Below the pieces are notes generated by a model, which saw nothing but the letters and a program-made list of their open reading frames with translations, did not search any database and was not told where the DNA came from. This document shows, piece after piece, positions 25,179 through 33,857 of a DNA stretch of 64,000 bases; position 1 is the stretch's first letter; the number at the start of each line of letters is the position of its first letter. The stretch is from Paenibacillus sp. HWE-109. GTDB taxonomy: Bacteria > Bacillota > Bacilli > Paenibacillales > NBRC-103111. The stretch is taken from contig NZ_CP091881.1 of NCBI RefSeq assembly GCF_022163125.1, forward strand, positions 2,542,001 to 2,606,000, given 5' to 3'. Made by a program: the position numbers and the translations under genes.

Positions 25179-27638
25179 ATGAAAGTTTCTTTTAGAAAAC
25201 GAATAGCTCATATGGTGGCAGCCGTCTGGATTGCCGCTATTGTGCTGCCAACCGGTGTTCAGGCCAACAGCGACTCAACCGCCTATCCGGATGTGCCTAC
25301 AGACTATTATGCAAGCCAAGAAATCACGGTGCTAAAGCAGAAAGGAATCGTTAGTGCTGCTGAGGATGGAAGCTTTCATCCAGATGACGCAGTTACACGG
25401 GGAGATGCGGCCTTATGGCTGAGCAAGGCGCTCAAGCTGAATAAACCCAAATCGTTAAACGCGTTTACGGATGTGAAAGTGACGAGTCCTTATGCTGAGG
25501 CGGTCAATGCCTTGAAGGAGCAGAACATTGTGCAGGGCAATGAGGGGCTGTACGAGCCAGATTCTCTCCTAACCCGTGAACAAATGGCGAGTTTGCTCGT
25601 TCGCGCTTTTCAACTCCGAGATAACGGCATACAGGCATGGCTCAAAGATGAAACAACGATCGGCAAAGTTCACCACGACGATGTCATGAAGTTAAAGCAG
25701 AATTTCATTACAGAGCAGATGGAATTTATGCCGCAAAACCAGGTGACCCGTGCACAGCTTGTCTTATTTATTTATCGCACCCTTTCTCAAAAGGAGGAAA
25801 CAGCGCAAGGTCCTGTTTCTTTGGAAGACTTTTTGCGAATGCCGGATAAGGTCTCAATGAGGCTCTCGCCTGACAGCAAAACGCTGGCTTACTTGCAGCC
25901 ATGGGAGAATCGGATGAATGTTCATATCCAAAAGGTTGGAGAGACGCAAAGCACGCGAATCACCAGCTCCAAGGATGAGAACATTCACAGTTTAATATGG
26001 ATTACCGACAAGATTCTCATCTACACAGTCGATAGCGGCGGAACGGAAAATCAGCATATTCGCGCTGTTCACATTGACGGTTCGGGAGATATGGACCTAA
26101 CTCCTTATACGAACGTAAAGTCAGATTTGCTTGACATTCTGCCAGCAAAGGATGAAAGCGACATTGAGCTTTTGCTTACAATGAACAAACGTGATCCCAA
26201 AGTTATGGATGTATATCGGGTTAAGCTAAGTACCGGAGATACCAAGTTGCAGATACAGAACCCCGGGAACGTCGTGTACTGGCAGACTGATAATTGGGGC
26301 GAAATTCGGACTGCGATTGCCAGAGACGGCGATACGACCAGCCTGCTTTACAGAGAAGACGAGGACAAAGATTTTGACAAAATCACTACTTTTGACGCAA
26401 AAGATACCTTTATTCCAGTCATGTTCTCCTTTAATAATGAACAAATCTACGCTGCTTCGAACGTTGGACGCGATAAGCAAGCTTTAGTGAAATTTGATCC
26501 GATTACGAAGAAAGAGACAGAAGTCGTTTATGAGAATGACGAAGTCGATATCGATAATTTTATCGTTTCCTACAAGAAAAAAGCGATTCTTGCCGTATAC
26601 TATGAGACGGATGATATGAAAATGCATTACTTGGACAAAGAATTTGAAGAGCTGTCGCACAAAATTGAAGCCAAGCTGAATACTCGCCATTGGAATCTAG
26701 TCGGATCGCCGGATAAGAATCTACTGCTTTTGTATTCGGGTAGTGATAAATCATATGGCACTTATTATTTATATGACCGCAAGGCGGATAAGCTTGATAA
26801 AATAGATGACATTCATCCGAAAATCGATGAGTCTAAGCTGGCTGATATGAAGCCGATTTCTTTTAAAAGTAGGGATGGCTTAATTATTCACGGTTACTTA
26901 ACGCTTCCCAAAGGCGTTGTTCCCAACAAACTTCCTGTAGTTATCAATCCACATGGGGGACCTTGGGCTCGTGATTCATGGGGGTATCAGATGGAAGTTC
27001 AGCTGCTGGCCAGCCAAGGGTATGCCGTGCTTCAATTGAATTTCCGCGGTTCCACAGGCTATGGGAAAGCCTTTTTGCATGCCGGTGACAAACAATGGGG
27101 CAAAGCCATGCAGAATGATATTACCGACGGAGTAAACTGGCTGATTAAGAGGGGGACAGCTGACCCTGAACGCGTCGCGATATATGGAGCTTCCTATGGT
27201 GGGTATGCGACACTAGCTGGCATGACTTTCACGCCTGATTTGTATGCTGCAGGTATTGATTACGTAGGGCCTTCGAATCTCTTAACCTTCATGAACACGA
27301 TTCCCCCTTATTGGGAACTAAATCGCCCCCAGATGATTCAACAGGTAGGTGACCCCATAAAAGATAGGAAGCAGCTCGAAATGGTATCACCTTTGCTTCA
27401 CGCGAGTCAAATTAAATCACCGCTGATGATTGTACAAGGCGTGAATGATCCCAGGGTGAATAGGGCAGAATCTGATCAAATGGTTGAAGCGCTGCGCAAG
27501 CTGGATGTAGACGTTCCTTATATGCTCAAGCGGAATGAAGGTCATGGTTTTCAAAAGGTGGAAAACGAACGCGATTTTTATCAAGCACTAATCCATTTTC
27601 TTAATCAAAACGTGAAAAATAAGAAAAAATCAGCGTAA
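25179..27638 (+). CDS. Secreted S9 (prolyl oligopeptidase-type) peptidase with SLH domains
   Basis: An 819-residue exported protein. A Sec signal peptide ends near residue 30 (VQANS). Three SLH-type repeats follow up to about residue 205 (YPDVPTDYYASQEI, FTDVKVTSPYAEAV, and a weaker third), which anchor proteins to the cell-wall polymer. A middle region with beta-propeller-like repeats leads to the S9 alpha/beta-hydrolase: GASYGG (nucleophile Ser, about 680), QGVNDPRV (Asp) and NEGHGF (His) are all present. ATG 25,179 is chosen because GGGGG lies before it; the earlier ATG lacks a site. A TATAAT at 25,125-25,130 may be the promoter. It likely trims peptides at the cell surface. Confidence 0.9.
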   Translation: MKVSFRKRIAHMVAAVWIAAIVLPTGVQANSDSTAYPDVPTDYYASQEITVLKQKGIVSAAEDGSFHPDDAVTRGDAALWLSKALKLNKPKSLNAFTDVKVTSPYAEAVNALKEQNIVQGNEGLYEPDSLLTREQMASLLVRAFQLRDNGIQAWLKDETTIGKVHHDDVMKLKQNFITEQMEFMPQNQVTRAQLVLFIYRTLSQKEETAQGPVSLEDFLRMPDKVSMRLSPDSKTLAYLQPWENRMNVHIQKVGETQSTRITSSKDENIHSLIWITDKILIYTVDSGGTENQHIRAVHIDGSGDMDLTPYTNVKSDLLDILPAKDESDIELLLTMNKRDPKVMDVYRVKLSTGDTKLQIQNPGNVVYWQTDNWGEIRTAIARDGDTTSLLYREDEDKDFDKITTFDAKDTFIPVMFSFNNEQIYAASNVGRDKQALVKFDPITKKETEVVYENDEVDIDNFIVSYKKKAILAVYYETDDMKMHYLDKEFEELSHKIEAKLNTRHWNLVGSPDKNLLLLYSGSDKSYGTYYLYDRKADKLDKIDDIHPKIDESKLADMKPISFKSRDGLIIHGYLTLPKGVVPNKLPVVINPHGGPWARDSWGYQMEVQLLASQGYAVLQLNFRGSTGYGKAFLHAGDKQWGKAMQNDITDGVNWLIKRGTADPERVAIYGASYGGYATLAGMTFTPDLYAAGIDYVGPSNLLTFMNTIPPYWELNRPQMIQQVGDPIKDRKQLEMVSPLLHASQIKSPLMIVQGVNDPRVNRAESDQMVEALRKLDVDVPYMLKRNEGHGFQKVENERDFYQALIHFLNQNVKNKKKSA

Positions 27639-27759
27639 CCGAAGTGTCATTCTTTCATTATCTTGCTCTTCCATTCGAGAAAGCGTACAAAAGCTTCATG
27701 CTGCGGTTATACTGATCCCAGAAGTTAATAAACTGATCTTAAACTGGGGGTTAAGCAAC

Positions 27760-28473
27760 ATGCCTAAGCAACTGCAAACAAGTTTAGAAAATCTGAATTG
27801 GCCCTCAATCCAACAATCGCTGGATGAACAGGGATATGTCAAATTGCCTGCTTTATTAAATAAACAGGATTGTGAGGATGTCATCAGCGGATATGAGGAA
27901 GAGGATTACTTTCGAACGACCATCGATATGGCAAGGTACCGTTTTGGGATTGGAGAGTACAAATATTACAATACACCGCTGCCACCATTGCTGCAGCAGC
28001 TTCGAGAGGGTTTATACCCTGAACTTGCAATAACAGCTAACCGATGGCTGGGGCAATTGGGCCAACCTGCTACGTATCCGGCAACATTAGCAGAATTCCT
28101 TGATCTATGTCATCTAGAAGGACAGAATCGGCCAACCCCGCTGATCCTGAAATATGAAACAGGCGGATACAATTGTTTGCATCAGGATTTATACGGGAAT
28201 GTGTGCTTTCCTTTTCAGGTGGTTTTCGCTCTGAATCAAAGAGAGATAGATTTCACAGGCGGGGAATTCTTACTGGTGGAGCAAAGGCCGAGGGCGCAAA
28301 GCCGGGGCCATGTCATCACCTTGGAACAAGGAGAGGGGCTGGTTTTTCCTACGAATCATCGCCCTCTATTAGGAACGCGCGGGTATTACAAAACTACACT
28401 CCGACATGGTGTAAGTACTGTGAAGACAGGTACGAGATACAGTTTAGGGATTATTTTTCATGATGCGAAATAG
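27760..28473 (+). CDS. Fe(II)/2-oxoglutarate-dependent oxygenase
   Basis: A 237-residue soluble protein with the non-haem iron facial triad His141-Gln-Asp143 and His216, and Arg226 ten residues later in RYSLG, the usual 2-oxoglutarate anchor. The double-stranded beta-helix core spans roughly residues 125-235. The substrate is unknown; relatives in bacteria hydroxylate amino acids, proteins or alkylated compounds. GGGGG precedes the ATG. It is followed after 20 bases by a large perfect palindrome and then a sugar-isomerase-like gene on the same strand, but no pathway link is evident. Confidence 0.85.
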   Translation: MPKQLQTSLENLNWPSIQQSLDEQGYVKLPALLNKQDCEDVISGYEEEDYFRTTIDMARYRFGIGEYKYYNTPLPPLLQQLREGLYPELAITANRWLGQLGQPATYPATLAEFLDLCHLEGQNRPTPLILKYETGGYNCLHQDLYGNVCFPFQVVFALNQREIDFTGGEFLLVEQRPRAQSRGHVITLEQGEGLVFPTNHRPLLGTRGYYKTTLRHGVSTVKTGTRYSLGIIFHDAK

Positions 28474-28493
28474 AAACTTTAGATGGTTCTAAT

Positions 28494-28543
28494 CTCCATT
28501 TCATGATATATATGATAGGACTCATATATATCATGAAATGGAG
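28494..28543 (+). promoter_or_regulatory. Perfect 22-bp inverted repeat over a ribosome-binding site
   Basis: Two 22-base arms (28,494-28,515 and 28,522-28,543) are perfectly complementary with a 6-base loop TAGGAC. There is no T-run after it. The 3' arm ends in GGAG (28,540-28,543), the Shine-Dalgarno of the gene starting at 28,552, so the hairpin would block initiation unless opened. A terminator for the upstream oxygenase or a dimeric protein operator are alternatives. Confidence 0.8.
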
Positions 28544-28551
28544 TGAAATGA

Positions 28552-29319
28552 ATGAGAATCGCCGCACAATTGTATACGTTACGCGACTTTTTGGGAACCC
28601 ACCAAGACATTGGCAATAGCTTGAAAAAAGTCAAACAAATGGGTTATCGGGCCATCCAGGCTTCTGGAGTTGGGCCTATCGATGACGCAGAATTTAAAGC
28701 GCTTGCAGATCAAGAAGGTTTGACAATCTGCGCGACGCACATCGGGTACAATGACCTGTTGAATGATATGGATTCGGTTATTGCTAAACATCAAGCATGG
28801 GACTGCAAATACGTTGGTTTAGGCGGACTCCCCGAGAAATTCCGTGAAAATAGCCAAGGTTATGCGGCATTTGCGAAGCAAGCTTCTGAATTCGGCAGAC
28901 AACTGAAAAGTGCAGGATTAACGTTCATCTATCATAACCATGATTTTGAGTTTTCCAAATATGATGGTAAAACCGGCATGCAGATTTTATTCGAGGAATC
29001 AGATCCTGACGCCGTGGATTTCGAGTTGGACGTTTATTGGGTGCAAGCTGGAGGCGCCGATCCCATCGAGTGGATTCGCAAGATGGACGGGCGTATGAAG
29101 GTTGTGCATTTTAAGGATATGATTGTGACCGCGGATCGGAAACAGCGGTTTTCAGAAGTTGGTGAAGGCAATATGAATTTCAAAGGTATTCTTCAAGCCT
29201 GTGAAGAGATTGGCGTAGAGTGGGCAGCGGTCGAACAGGATGACTGTTATGACCGCAATCCCTTTGAAAGTCTGGAGATCAGCTTCACCAATCTTGCAAA
29301 ACTTGGGGCAAAAAATTAA
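28552..29319 (+). CDS. Sugar phosphate isomerase/epimerase (xylose-isomerase-like)
   Basis: A 255-residue TIM-barrel protein of the AP endonuclease 2/xylose isomerase-like family. Conserved strands and metal ligands can be seen: YHNHDFEF, ELDVYWVQAGG, VVHFKDM and AAVEQDD, supplying the Glu/Asp/His set that binds a divalent metal. Members isomerise or epimerise keto sugars or inositol derivatives in the cytoplasm. GGAGTGA 5 bases before the ATG lies partly in the palindrome described separately. A terminator follows, so the gene may be expressed alone. The exact sugar is unknown. Confidence 0.87.
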   Translation: MRIAAQLYTLRDFLGTHQDIGNSLKKVKQMGYRAIQASGVGPIDDAEFKALADQEGLTICATHIGYNDLLNDMDSVIAKHQAWDCKYVGLGGLPEKFRENSQGYAAFAKQASEFGRQLKSAGLTFIYHNHDFEFSKYDGKTGMQILFEESDPDAVDFELDVYWVQAGGADPIEWIRKMDGRMKVVHFKDMIVTADRKQRFSEVGEGNMNFKGILQACEEIGVEWAAVEQDDCYDRNPFESLEISFTNLAKLGAKN

Positions 29320-29344
29320 GTAGAGTTCCTATTAAATGTTGATT

Positions 29345-29388
29345 GGCTATCCGATGAGCTGGTGTTGCTCAATGGATGGCTTTTTTTT
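29345..29388 (+). terminator. Rho-independent terminator
   Basis: GGCTATCC pairs with GGATGGC (one G-U), with an inner GAGC/GCTC stem, followed by eight T. The remaining 300 bases up to the next gene are AT-rich and hold no gene that I can see. Confidence 0.85.
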
Positions 29389-29612
29389 GATGCATATAGA
29401 AACAAACCGTAACCAATAATTTTATAAAATAATGTCCCGATGTAACATACATATATGAAGGTATATGAATGGTTTAACTTAACTATAAAAATTATCTAAG
29501 CGTATTTGCCTTTAAAAATATCATTAAATTTTTCGATTATTTTTCAAGTTTTAAATAAAAAAATCGATTAGACCGCAACGAAGAGGCGGTGCTAAGATAG
29601 GCAAAGTATTAT

Positions 29613-29631
29613 TCCTATTATTTTCATAGGA
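29613..29631 (+). promoter_or_regulatory. Inverted repeat, possible sulfur-regulator operator
   Basis: TCCTAT-tattttc-ATAGGA lies about 60 bases before the monooxygenase start, in promoter position. Upstream repeats of the CCTAT/ATAGG kind are reminiscent of sulfur-starvation (CymR-type) operators, but the match was judged from memory and is only suggestive. Confidence 0.35.
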
Positions 29632-29692
29632 TAAGTAAGTTAAAGGGCGAAAATAGTTAGATCTGTCATATCAACTAGGAGCGTGGGAACAA

Positions 29693-30913
29693 ATGTCCAA
29701 GAAAAAAATGCTCAAATTCGGTGCCCTGATACAAGGAGTTGGCGCCCATATTGGCTTATGGCGGCATCCGGACGCACAGGTGGATGCCAGCGTTAGTCTG
29801 GAATTCTATAAGAGCCAAGCTCAAATTGCGGAAGCAGGGAAATTTGATTTGGTCTTCATCGCTGACGGCCTCTATATTAACGAACAGTCGATTCCTCACT
29901 TTCTGAATCGCTTCGAGCCGATTACGATTCTTTCAGCACTAGCAGCTGTGACGAACCGAATTGGACTAGTTGGCACGCTGTCAACCTCTTACAGCGAGCC
30001 TTTCAGCGTAGCCAGGCAGTTCGCTTCTCTTGATCATATCAGCGGAGGCAGGGCAGGGTGGAATGTCGTCACCTCACCGCTTGAAGGTTCAGCCCGCAAC
30101 TTCAACAAAGGACAGCACCCGAGCCATGCTGAGCGCTATCGCATAGCGGAGGAACATCTGCAGGCAACTAGAGGATTGTGGAACACATGGGAAGATGGGT
30201 TCCATAGTCAGCCCGTCATTTTCCAGGCAGGCTCGTCGGAAGCTGGCAGAAATCTGGCTGCCAAGTCAGCCGATGCTGTGTTAACTGAGCATGAGGACAT
30301 CGAGAAAGCGAAGGAGTTCTACCGTGATGTAAAAGCTCGAGCCAAGGCTTATGGACGCTCGGAAGATGATATTGCTATTATGCATGGCATCGGCTTGATT
30401 ATAGGTCGAACCCAGGAAGAAGCAGAGCGTAAACGCGAGGAAATAGCGAATCTGGTTACAATTGAAGGCGCAATCGCCCATCTGGGCAGATTTTTTGAGC
30501 ATCACGACTTCTCACAGTATCCTTTGGATGCGCCGTTCCCTGATCTGGGCGACCTTGGCAGCAATAGCTACCAAAGTATCACCGGGCGAATCAAGCGTAT
30601 GGCTGAGGAACAGAAATTAACGCTTAGGCAGGTTGCATTTCGCGCTGTAACTCCGCCTGGCGAGTTCGTCGGCACACCTTTGTATATCGCTGATCTGATC
30701 CAGCATTGGCACGAGGAAGGTGCCGCGGACGGTTTCATCATTCAAACGGTTACACCTAAGGCGCTGGAGGCGTTTGTTGAGCAGGTCGTGCCCATTTTGC
30801 AGGAGAGAGGCATCTACCGAACTGAGTATGAAAAAGACACTCTGCGGGGGAACTTGGAGCTTGCGATTCCAACCAACAGCTACCTAAGCCGAGCAGAGGA
30901 GGTTCACCTATGA
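29693..30913 (+). CDS. LLM-class FMN-dependent monooxygenase (NtaA/SnaA/CmoJ-like)
   Basis: A 406-residue bacterial-luciferase-like flavin monooxygenase of the NtaA/SnaA/DszA group, which needs reduced FMN from a partner reductase and cleaves C-N or C-S bonds. Visible family blocks: GALIQGVGAHIGLWRHP, FDLVFIADG, SGGRAGWNVVTS and RTQEEAE. After LWNTWEDG (about residue 169, base 30,200) the chain jumps to QPVIFQAGSSEAGR; the stretch of 35-40 residues that normally follows (region with NHKG.YF.V.GPLN) is missing without a frameshift. It is therefore shorter than the usual 440 residues. The stop overlaps the M20 deacylase gene. The pair resembles the Bacillus S-(2-succino)cysteine salvage genes. 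Confidence 0.85.
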   Translation: MSKKKMLKFGALIQGVGAHIGLWRHPDAQVDASVSLEFYKSQAQIAEAGKFDLVFIADGLYINEQSIPHFLNRFEPITILSALAAVTNRIGLVGTLSTSYSEPFSVARQFASLDHISGGRAGWNVVTSPLEGSARNFNKGQHPSHAERYRIAEEHLQATRGLWNTWEDGFHSQPVIFQAGSSEAGRNLAAKSADAVLTEHEDIEKAKEFYRDVKARAKAYGRSEDDIAIMHGIGLIIGRTQEEAERKREEIANLVTIEGAIAHLGRFFEHHDFSQYPLDAPFPDLGDLGSNSYQSITGRIKRMAEEQKLTLRQVAFRAVTPPGEFVGTPLYIADLIQHWHEEGAADGFIIQTVTPKALEAFVEQVVPILQERGIYRTEYEKDTLRGNLELAIPTNSYLSRAEEVHL

Positions 30914-32124
30914 ATCTCTCACAGCGCTTGAAAGTGCATTTGGACAATTGGGACAACGAAATGATTACGGTACGGCGCGACTTGCATCGTAATCCCGAGA
31001 GCATGTTCGATGTGGAACGAACCGCATCACTTGTCGCACAACAGTTGGAGGAATGGGGACTTGAGGTAAGACGCAATGTTGGCAAGCGCTTCAAGGCCGG
31101 GGTTGTCGGCATCCTCCGAGGCGGACTGCCCGGGCGCACGATTATGCTGCGAGCGGATATGGACGCTTTGCCTATCCAGGAGCAAACGGAGACGCCGTAC
31201 CGCTCGCTTAGAGATGGCTTCATGCATGCTTGCGGGCATGATGCGCACACAGCGATGCTTCTCGGCGCCGCGTATGCGCTTAGCAGGGAAGCGAAGAGCT
31301 TGAGTGGAGCTGTGTTTTTTGTATTCCAACCTGCCGAAGAAGGCGCTCGGCCCTGTCCCGAAGACGGCAGCCTCGTCAGCGGCAGCCGGGATCTCATCGA
31401 CGACGGCGTATTGGACGAAGTTGAGCTAGGTTTTGCTTTACATGTCTGGCCGGACCTTCCCACTGGGACAATCGGGCTTAAGGAAGGCTATATCATGGCC
31501 GCCTCTTCGCATTTTACATACGAGTTCCACGGACTCTCGGGTCATCATGCTACACCGCATCTGGCGGTGGACGCTTTGGTGATGACAGCACAGTTCGTCA
31601 TCGAAGCCAAGACAGCAGCAGCCACACAGTGGAATCCGCTGGTCCCAGCCGTGCTTTCATTCGGCACGATGCAAGCGGGAACGGTGCTGAATGCGATTGC
31701 TGACGCGGGGAAAGTGACGGGCAGTTTCCGCACATTTGGCAATGAAGCTGTTCAGCGGATGAAAAGTTTGCTTGAAACGCGTGCCGAGTCCGTCGCCCAA
31801 TCCTTCGGAGGGACGTACACCTCCCGCTACCGCCTAGGCACGGCACTCCTGAATAATGCGGAAATCGTACAGATGGCAGCAAACGCAGCGGTGACCGGAG
31901 GCGTAGAAGTTGAGTGGCTGGAGGCTCCAAGTCTTGCAGGGGAAGATTTCGCGCTCTATGCAGAGCGGATCCCGTGTGCCTTCGCTTTCCTGGGAATACG
32001 CAATGAAGAGCTTGGTATTGTTCATCCGCTGCATCATCCTCGCTTTGATGTGGACGAGTCGGCCCTTATCATTGGCGCAGGCGTGCATATCCGCTTCGTT
32101 CTAGAGGCGCTTGGGCATAGTTAA
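30910..32124 (+). CDS. M20 family amidohydrolase (N-acyl-amino-acid deacylase)
   Basis: A 404-residue zinc peptidase-family amidohydrolase. Motifs: MRADMDALPIQE, HACGHDAHT (metal-binding Cys/His of the aminoacylase subgroup), FQPAEEGARP (catalytic Glu pair) and LHVWPDLPTG; the lid/dimerisation domain is the segment from SHFTYEFHG to about residue 320, and EDFALYAE supplies a late ligand. GAGGAGG and an ATGA overlap with the monooxygenase stop show translational coupling. In the known B. subtilis cluster an M20 enzyme removes the acetyl group from N-acetylated S-substituted cysteine, so a role in sulfur-compound salvage is likely but not proven here. Confidence 0.87.
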   Translation: MNLSQRLKVHLDNWDNEMITVRRDLHRNPESMFDVERTASLVAQQLEEWGLEVRRNVGKRFKAGVVGILRGGLPGRTIMLRADMDALPIQEQTETPYRSLRDGFMHACGHDAHTAMLLGAAYALSREAKSLSGAVFFVFQPAEEGARPCPEDGSLVSGSRDLIDDGVLDEVELGFALHVWPDLPTGTIGLKEGYIMAASSHFTYEFHGLSGHHATPHLAVDALVMTAQFVIEAKTAAATQWNPLVPAVLSFGTMQAGTVLNAIADAGKVTGSFRTFGNEAVQRMKSLLETRAESVAQSFGGTYTSRYRLGTALLNNAEIVQMAANAAVTGGVEVEWLEAPSLAGEDFALYAERIPCAFAFLGIRNEELGIVHPLHHPRFDVDESALIIGAGVHIRFVLEALGHS

Positions 32125-32168
32125 TTCGACGACTGTCGTCGTCGTTATACAGAAAAGAAACTGTGGCA

Positions 32169-32357
32169 ATAACGTTGAAAATCATCGTTAAAATTGTAAA
32201 AGCGAGAGATTTCGTATCTGTAAGGGTGAAAAACAACGTTAACATAAGGGAACTATACTGGAGATTAACCTTTTCGAGGCATTAACGCTGCAAATCATCG
32301 TTAAAGCTGTATATGAGAGGGTTTTCTCATTTATAAGAATGAAAAACAACCTTAATG
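32169..32357. repeat. Four-arm intergenic element, family D
   Basis: Four arms of about 24 bp start at 32,169, 32,221, 32,282 and 32,334, spaced 52, 61 and 52 bp. Arms one and three share AAATCATCGTTAAA and arms two and four share TGAAAAACAAC; the ends contain AACG/CGTT or related palindromic pieces. The arm sequences are unrelated to A and B, but the geometry matches. It lies between the deacylase gene and the riboswitch. Confidence 0.7.
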
Positions 32358-32416
32358 GGAAATATTGCATCATGATTTCATCGTTTTCACGTGTTACAAT
32401 TTATAGGATCCATTTT

Positions 32417-32544
32417 GGATCAAAAAAACTTAGAAGGCCGAAGCTTTAGTATGAAGCACGGGGGAACCATTCTTTGGGGTGAAGTCGCGTGAGCGACCGG
32501 GTGATTACTCTTTGATCCGAATCCGACAGCTAACCTCGCAGGCC
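32417..32544 (+). ncRNA. c-di-AMP riboswitch (ydaO/yuaA type)
   Basis: The leader has the conserved ydaO blocks in order: GGCCGAAGC near 32,436, CACGGGGGAACCA near 32,457, TTGGGGTGAAGTCG near 32,474, a variable hairpin, GGTGATTACTCTTTGATCCG, then AATCCGACAGCTAACCTCG and the closing GGCC at 32,541. The first and last GGCC can pair as the basal stem. Binding of cyclic di-AMP turns such genes down. The downstream LysM-CAP cell-wall protein is a typical ydaO-controlled type. An additional GGATCAAA/TTTGATCC pairing is possible. Confidence 0.9.
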
Positions 32545-32561
32545 GTAAAAAGGAGAGATGT

Positions 32562-33215
32562 ATGTTGAAACGCTACAAAAAATTTATGGTAACCGGCGCA
32601 TTAGGATTAAGCCTTCTAGTGGGTTCGACCGCGGCGATGGCCGCATCATCGACTTATCATGTATCCGGCAACGATACGATGTGGCTAATCTCCCAAAAGT
32701 ATGGGATCAGTCTAACATCACTCATTCAGGCTAACCCTCAGGTTGCCAATCCCAATGTGATCTGGTCAGGTATGAAATTGAACATACCTGGAGGCCCAAG
32801 CACTACCCCAGCTCCCCAAACACCGGTTGTTACAGCACCATCGCAAGCAACATTTGCTAGCCAGGTCGTTACTATTGTGAATCAGGAGCGTGCGAAGGCG
32901 GGGCTTAGTCCTTTGACCAGCAATAGCGCACTTACAACGATGGCTTTGGATAAAGCGAAGGATATGTACAATAATGGCTATTTTGATCATACCTCGCCTA
33001 CGTATGGCTCTCCTTTTGATATGATGAGCACTTATGGCATTCGTTATTCCTATGCAGGTGAAAATATCGCAAAAGGGCAGCAAACGCCTGAAGCCGTCAT
33101 GAAAGCATGGATGAACAGCACGGGTCACCGTCAAAACATCCTAAGCCCCAACTTTACCCAAATAGGTGTCGCTTATTACAATGGTGAGTGGGTTCAGGAA
33201 TTTATCAGTAATTAA
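32562..33215 (+). CDS. Secreted LysM-CAP domain protein
   Basis: A 217-residue exported protein. Signal peptide to about residue 28 (AMAAS), one LysM peptidoglycan-binding domain at about 31-76 (YHVSGNDTMWLISQKYG ... MKLNIPGG), a Pro/Thr linker, and a CAP (SCP-PR1, YkwD-type) domain from about 96 to the end with NQERAKAGLSPL, FDHTSP, AGENIA and STGHRQNIL. In Firmicutes this pair of domains is common in spore or cell-wall proteins of unclear chemistry. AAGGAGAG precedes the ATG at 32,562. Expression is controlled by the c-di-AMP riboswitch directly upstream, linking it to wall and osmotic homeostasis. A strong terminator follows. Confidence 0.92.
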   Translation: MLKRYKKFMVTGALGLSLLVGSTAAMAASSTYHVSGNDTMWLISQKYGISLTSLIQANPQVANPNVIWSGMKLNIPGGPSTTPAPQTPVVTAPSQATFASQVVTIVNQERAKAGLSPLTSNSALTTMALDKAKDMYNNGYFDHTSPTYGSPFDMMSTYGIRYSYAGENIAKGQQTPEAVMKAWMNSTGHRQNILSPNFTQIGVAYYNGEWVQEFISN

Positions 33216-33231
33216 TTATATTGAAATAGTG

Positions 33232-33260
33232 CCAGCAAACCCAATGGTTTGCTGGTTTTT
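33232..33260 (+). terminator. Rho-independent terminator
   Basis: CCAGCAAAC pairs perfectly with GTTTGCTGG across a 6-base loop, followed by TTTTT. Ends the LysM-CAP transcript. Confidence 0.9.
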
Positions 33261-33352
33261 CTGTTTGACTACTTACATAGTTGTGTTGAAGTTTATATAA
33301 TTAAGAGAAGATGCGAAAGAAACCTAGAATAATGCAAAAGTAAGGTGAAATG

Positions 33353-33811
33353 ATGGATTTCAGAATGAGTCTTGAACCTCACGGATGGTTAGATATTGTT
33401 ATCACTAGTAATGAAGGCACTGAGATTGAGATTCCAGCTTCTTTTTTATCTGACGCGATAAGTGATCTTACGGATAAAACGTCAAATTTGCTTGAACATG
33501 CAAATGAATTTTTAATATCCATACAGACTGAACCTGGAGAATACCGAATTAAATACTCAAAGATCTCGAGAGAATTGATTCTATTTGAGTTATATGAAAT
33601 GGATGATAATTTCAGTTCTGAAGAACTTTTTAAAGGCAAATTATTAATAAGTGAACATGTACATACTATTAAATTACTTAGAATGATCTATAGAGAATTA
33701 ACTAAGATGAAGGATCTAGGAATGGAAGAGTTTAAAGAAAGATGGAGTTACGATTTTCCAGTAAACACTTACGATAAGATATCAACATCCATAAAGAAAC
33801 TTAAACAATAA
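33353..33811 (+). CDS. Hypothetical protein, about 152 residues
   Basis: I do not recognise the family. The protein has no signal peptide or membrane span, is acidic in the first half and basic at the C-terminus, and reads like a mixed alpha/beta domain (beta-rich 1-60, helical from 95). AAGGTG lies 5 bases before the ATG at 33,353; an ATG one codon earlier is possible. Base composition is AT-rich compared with the neighbours, as in many small immunity-like or orphan genes of Bacilli. It stands 46 bases before the AAA ATPase gene on the same strand and may be co-transcribed with it. Confidence 0.65.
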   Translation: MDFRMSLEPHGWLDIVITSNEGTEIEIPASFLSDAISDLTDKTSNLLEHANEFLISIQTEPGEYRIKYSKISRELILFELYEMDDNFSSEELFKGKLLISEHVHTIKLLRMIYRELTKMKDLGMEEFKERWSYDFPVNTYDKISTSIKKLKQ

Positions 33812-33857
33812 AAGAACAAGAATTTAATTTATAAAGTCCTATCTGGAGTTGAAATTC

